This document shows, piece after piece, positions 3,635 to 6,115 of a DNA stretch of 6,115 bases. Origin of the DNA: JBBKWX01 sp037969175 (GTDB lineage: Bacteria; Bacteroidota; Bacteroidia; AKYH767-A; JBBKVM01); NCBI GenBank assembly GCA_037969175.1, contig JBBKWX010000077.1, forward strand, positions 1-6,115, read 5' to 3'. A model generated the notes under the pieces. That model made no database searches, was not told the origin of the DNA, and saw nothing but the letters and a program-made list of their open reading frames with translations. The position numbers were made by a program, and so were the translations under genes. Positions within the stretch are counted from its first letter, which is position 1, and every line of letters starts with the position of its first letter.

Positions 3635-6115
3635 CTCTGCATATTCTTCTATCGGCGGACAAGAGCACACCAGATTACGATCTCCAAAAGCATTATCGAC
3701 ACGACCCACAACCGGCCAGAATTTGTTGGCACGGATCCAGGAAACCGGATAGGCTGCTTTTTGTCTTGAGTACTTATGCTCCCAGGTATCCGAAGTAACT
3801 TCTTCAGCCGTATGAGGTGCATTGTGCAAAACATTGTCTTCTTTATCTGCAATTCCTGTCTCCACTTCACGAATCTCTTCGCGGATGGCTATCATGGCTT
3901 CGCAGAACCTGTCGAGCTCAACTTTCGATTCACTCTCAGTCGGCTCAACCATGATGGTTCCGGGTACCGGGAATGAAATAGTAGGTGCATGGAATCCGTA
4001 ATCGATCAAACGTTTAGCTATATCTACTACATCGATACCTGCTGCCTTAAACGGACGGCAATCCAGGATCATCTCATGTGCAACACGCCCCTTAGAACCT
4101 TTGTACAAAACAGGATAATGATCTTCCAAACGCGCCTTGATATAATTCGCATTCAAAATAGCCATACGCGTAGCTTCTGCTAAACCTTCACGGCCCATCA
4201 TGCGGATGTAAGCGTAAGAGATAAGCAGGATACTTGCACTGCCCCAGGGAGCAGCAGAAATAGCTGTACTGTGCTTGCTACCTCCTGTTGCGATCACAGG
4301 ATGCCCCGGCAGATAAGGAGCCAGATGAGCTCCAACACCGATTGGTCCCATACCCGGACCGCCTCCACCATGAGGGATAGCAAAGGTCTTGTGCAGGTTG
4401 AGGTGACAAACATCAGCTCCTATATTGGCAGGATTGGTAAGTCCAACCTGTGCATTCATATTCGCTCCGTCCATGTAAACCTGACCACCATGTTCGTGTA
4501 TGATGGAAGTGATTTCTTTGATTCCTTCTTCATAAACTCCATGTGTACTTGGATAGGTAACCATGATTGCAGCCAACTTTGCACTATGTTCTTCAGCACG
4601 TGAACGCAGATCAGCAAGATCGATATTTCCGATCTCATCACATTTTACAACCACCACTTTCATCCCTGCCATGACGGCCGATGCAGGATTAGTACCATGG
4701 GCAGAAGAGGGGATAAGTACAATATTTCTATGTCCTTCGCCTTTGTCGCGGAGGTATTCACGGATCACAATAAGTCCCGCGTATTCGCCTTGTGCGCCGC
4801 TGTTAGGCTGCAAAGAAACCGCAAAGAAACCGGTGATAGCACAAAGATGTCTCTCCAGCTCAGCAAGCATTTGCTGATAACCCACTGCCTGATTTGTTGG
4901 TACAAAAGGATGGATAGAACTCCATTCCGGCCAGCTCAAAGGCATCATTTCGGCAGTTGCATTCAGTTTCATGGTACATGAACCCAATGGGATCATGCTA
5001 TGATTCAGAGCCAGATCTTTATTCTCCAAACTCTTCATATATCTGAGCATTTCTGTTTCAGAGTGATGAGTATTAAAAACAGGATGTGTCAGGATCTCAT
5101 CTGTACGGATCAGTGATTCCTGAAAAGAAACAGGCAACTCACATTCTAACGAAGTTGCAGTTATCGTGCTTATATCTTTATGACGTGTGCTTGCAAAAAC
5201 CTGAATGATCTCTAACAGATCTTCCGGAGTAGTGGTCTCATCAAGACTGATACAAATACTCTGATCATCATTATAACGTAAGTTCATCAAGGCAACAAGT
5301 GCTTTCTGACGAATGATTTCCAGATCAGCTCCAACTTCAATATGCAATGTGTCGAAGAAGTTTTTTTCTTTAACCGTATATCCCAATTGATTTAGATGAT
5401 CAGCAAGTACTGCAGCTTTTCGATGGATATCACCGGCAATATATTTCAGGCCTTTCGGGCCATGATACACAGCATACATACCTGCAAGTACTGCAAGCAA
5501 AACCTGTGAAGTACAAATATTGGAAGTAGCTTTATCTCTTTTGATATGTTGTTCACGTGTCTGTAAAGCCATACGCAAAGCAGGTTTGCCCTGAGCATCA
5601 ATCGAAACACCGATGATCCTTCCGGGCATATCACGTTTGTAAGATTCCTTGGTAGCAAAGAACGCAGCATGCGGACCTCCATAACCCAATGGAACTCCAA
5701 AGCGCTGTGAAGAACCAAATACTACATCAGCTCCCCATGATCCCGGACTCGCCAAAAGCACCAGACTCATGATATCGGCAGCAACTGCTATCTGCATTCC
5801 TTTGTCCTTGGCTTTACTCACAAGTTCGCGATAATCTTCTACACGTCCATCACGACAAGGGTACTGTAACAACATGCCGTAATAGCTGTCATCCGGTACA
5901 AAATTTCTGTGATCTCCGATATGTAATTCGATTCCAATTGGCTCTGAACGGGTCTTCAACACATCCAAAGTCTGTGGTAAACAATCTTCGGAAACAAAGA
6001 ATTTGTTCACTCCTCTTTGAGTCATCTCTCTTGACCTTCCTGCAAAAAGCATGGCCATGGCTTCTGCAGCAGCAGTAGCTTCATCCAGCAAGCTTGCATT
6101 TGCGATCTCCATTCC
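3620..6115 (-). CDS. gcvP: glycine decarboxylase (glycine cleavage system P-protein), 5'-truncated by window edge
   Basis: P-protein is the PLP-dependent enzyme that decarboxylates glycine and transfers the aminomethyl group to the lipoyl arm of GcvH in the cytoplasmic glycine cleavage complex. The frame is open to the window edge and codes for 831 visible residues. The first are GMEIANASLLDEATAAAEAM, a conserved block usually about 125-130 residues into the roughly 960-residue enzyme, so the true start lies beyond 6115. Counting from that Met as 1, the N-terminal half has GSSQRFGVPLGYGGPHAAFF (133-152) and TREQHIKRDKATSNICT (185-201). The C-terminal half has MIPLGSCTMKLN (373-384), SSAHGTNPASA (469-479), YMDGANMNAQVG (546-557) and the PLP-lysine motif LNLHKTFAIPHGGGGPG (571-587) with K575. 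The chain ends RNLVCSCPPIEEY plus a short AELNQE tail. No frameshift or lost key residue is visible. It converges on the secreted-protein gene, and its promoter and any glycine riboswitch are outside the window. Confidence 0.97.
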   Translation of the reverse strand, partial: GMEIANASLLDEATAAAEAMAMLFAGRSREMTQRGVNKFFVSEDCLPQTLDVLKTRSEPIGIELHIGDHRNFVPDDSYYGMLLQYPCRDGRVEDYRELVSKAKDKGMQIAVAADIMSLVLLASPGSWGADVVFGSSQRFGVPLGYGGPHAAFFATKESYKRDMPGRIIGVSIDAQGKPALRMALQTREQHIKRDKATSNICTSQVLLAVLAGMYAVYHGPKGLKYIAGDIHRKAAVLADHLNQLGYTVKEKNFFDTLHIEVGADLEIIRQKALVALMNLRYNDDQSICISLDETTTPEDLLEIIQVFASTRHKDISTITATSLECELPVSFQESLIRTDEILTHPVFNTHHSETEMLRYMKSLENKDLALNHSMIPLGSCTMKLNATAEMMPLSWPEWSSIHPFVPTNQAVGYQQMLAELERHLCAITGFFAVSLQPNSGAQGEYAGLIVIREYLRDKGEGHRNIVLIPSSAHGTNPASAVMAGMKVVVVKCDEIGNIDLADLRSRAEEHSAKLAAIMVTYPSTHGVYEEGIKEITSIIHEHGGQVYMDGANMNAQVGLTNPANIGADVCHLNLHKTFAIPHGGGGPGMGPIGVGAHLAPYLPGHPVIATGGSKHSTAISAAPWGSASILLISYAYIRMMGREGLAEATRMAILNANYIKARLEDHYPVLYKGSKGRVAHEMILDCRPFKAAGIDVVDIAKRLIDYGFHAPTISFPVPGTIMVEPTESESKVELDRFCEAMIAIREEIREVETGIADKEDNVLHNAPHTAEEVTSDTWEHKYSRQKAAYPVSWIRANKFWPVVGRVDNAFGDRNLVCSCPPIEEYAELNQE

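Noticed and set aside
4271..4877. Plus-strand open frames inside gcvP
   Set aside because: They are antisense shadows of a strongly conserved enzyme and have no promoter, signal or domain of their own.

Overview
The window looks like part of a Bacteroidota chromosome. Three signs agree. One secreted protein ends in a Por secretion (type IX, T9SS) C-terminal sorting domain. Its promoter has the TTG / 19-nt / TAnnTTTG form used by the Bacteroidota primary sigma factor. Starts lack clear Shine-Dalgarno sequences and sit behind A-rich leaders. Species cannot be named from this piece.

Layout from left to right. (1) 1-35 is a heptad TCGTA repeat cluster at the window edge. (2) 40-189 (-) is a 49-residue lipoprotein-like gene that is easily missed because of its size. 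(3) 272-1012 and 1009-1761 (+) are a permease and ATPase of the MlaE/MlaF family, coupled through an ATGA overlap and divergent from the small lipoprotein. (4) 1762-2299 is a 538-nt gap with no convincing gene; it holds a CTGTG-type short-period array, two hairpins and, at its right end, the promoter of the next gene. (5) 2300-3292 (+) is a 330-residue secreted T9SS cargo protein of unknown function, followed by a good intrinsic terminator. (6) 3293-3619 is a repeat-packed spacer between convergent genes. (7) 3620-6115 (-) is gcvP, the glycine decarboxylase P-protein of the glycine cleavage system; its N-terminal part lies beyond the right edge.

The genes do not form one pathway: lipid transport at the envelope, a secreted protein and one-carbon/glycine metabolism are adjacent housekeeping or accessory functions. 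I see no defence locus, mobile element with a transposase, CRISPR array or RNA gene. The most unusual feature is the intergenic repeat architecture. A heptad repeat built from TTACGAG and ATACGAA units occurs three times, each time downstream of a gene and in the same orientation relative to that gene's transcription. In the convergent spacer each copy directly abuts a hairpin, and one of those hairpins contains the gcvP stop codon in its loop. This is a plausible 3'-end/REP-like module rather than a demonstrated system.
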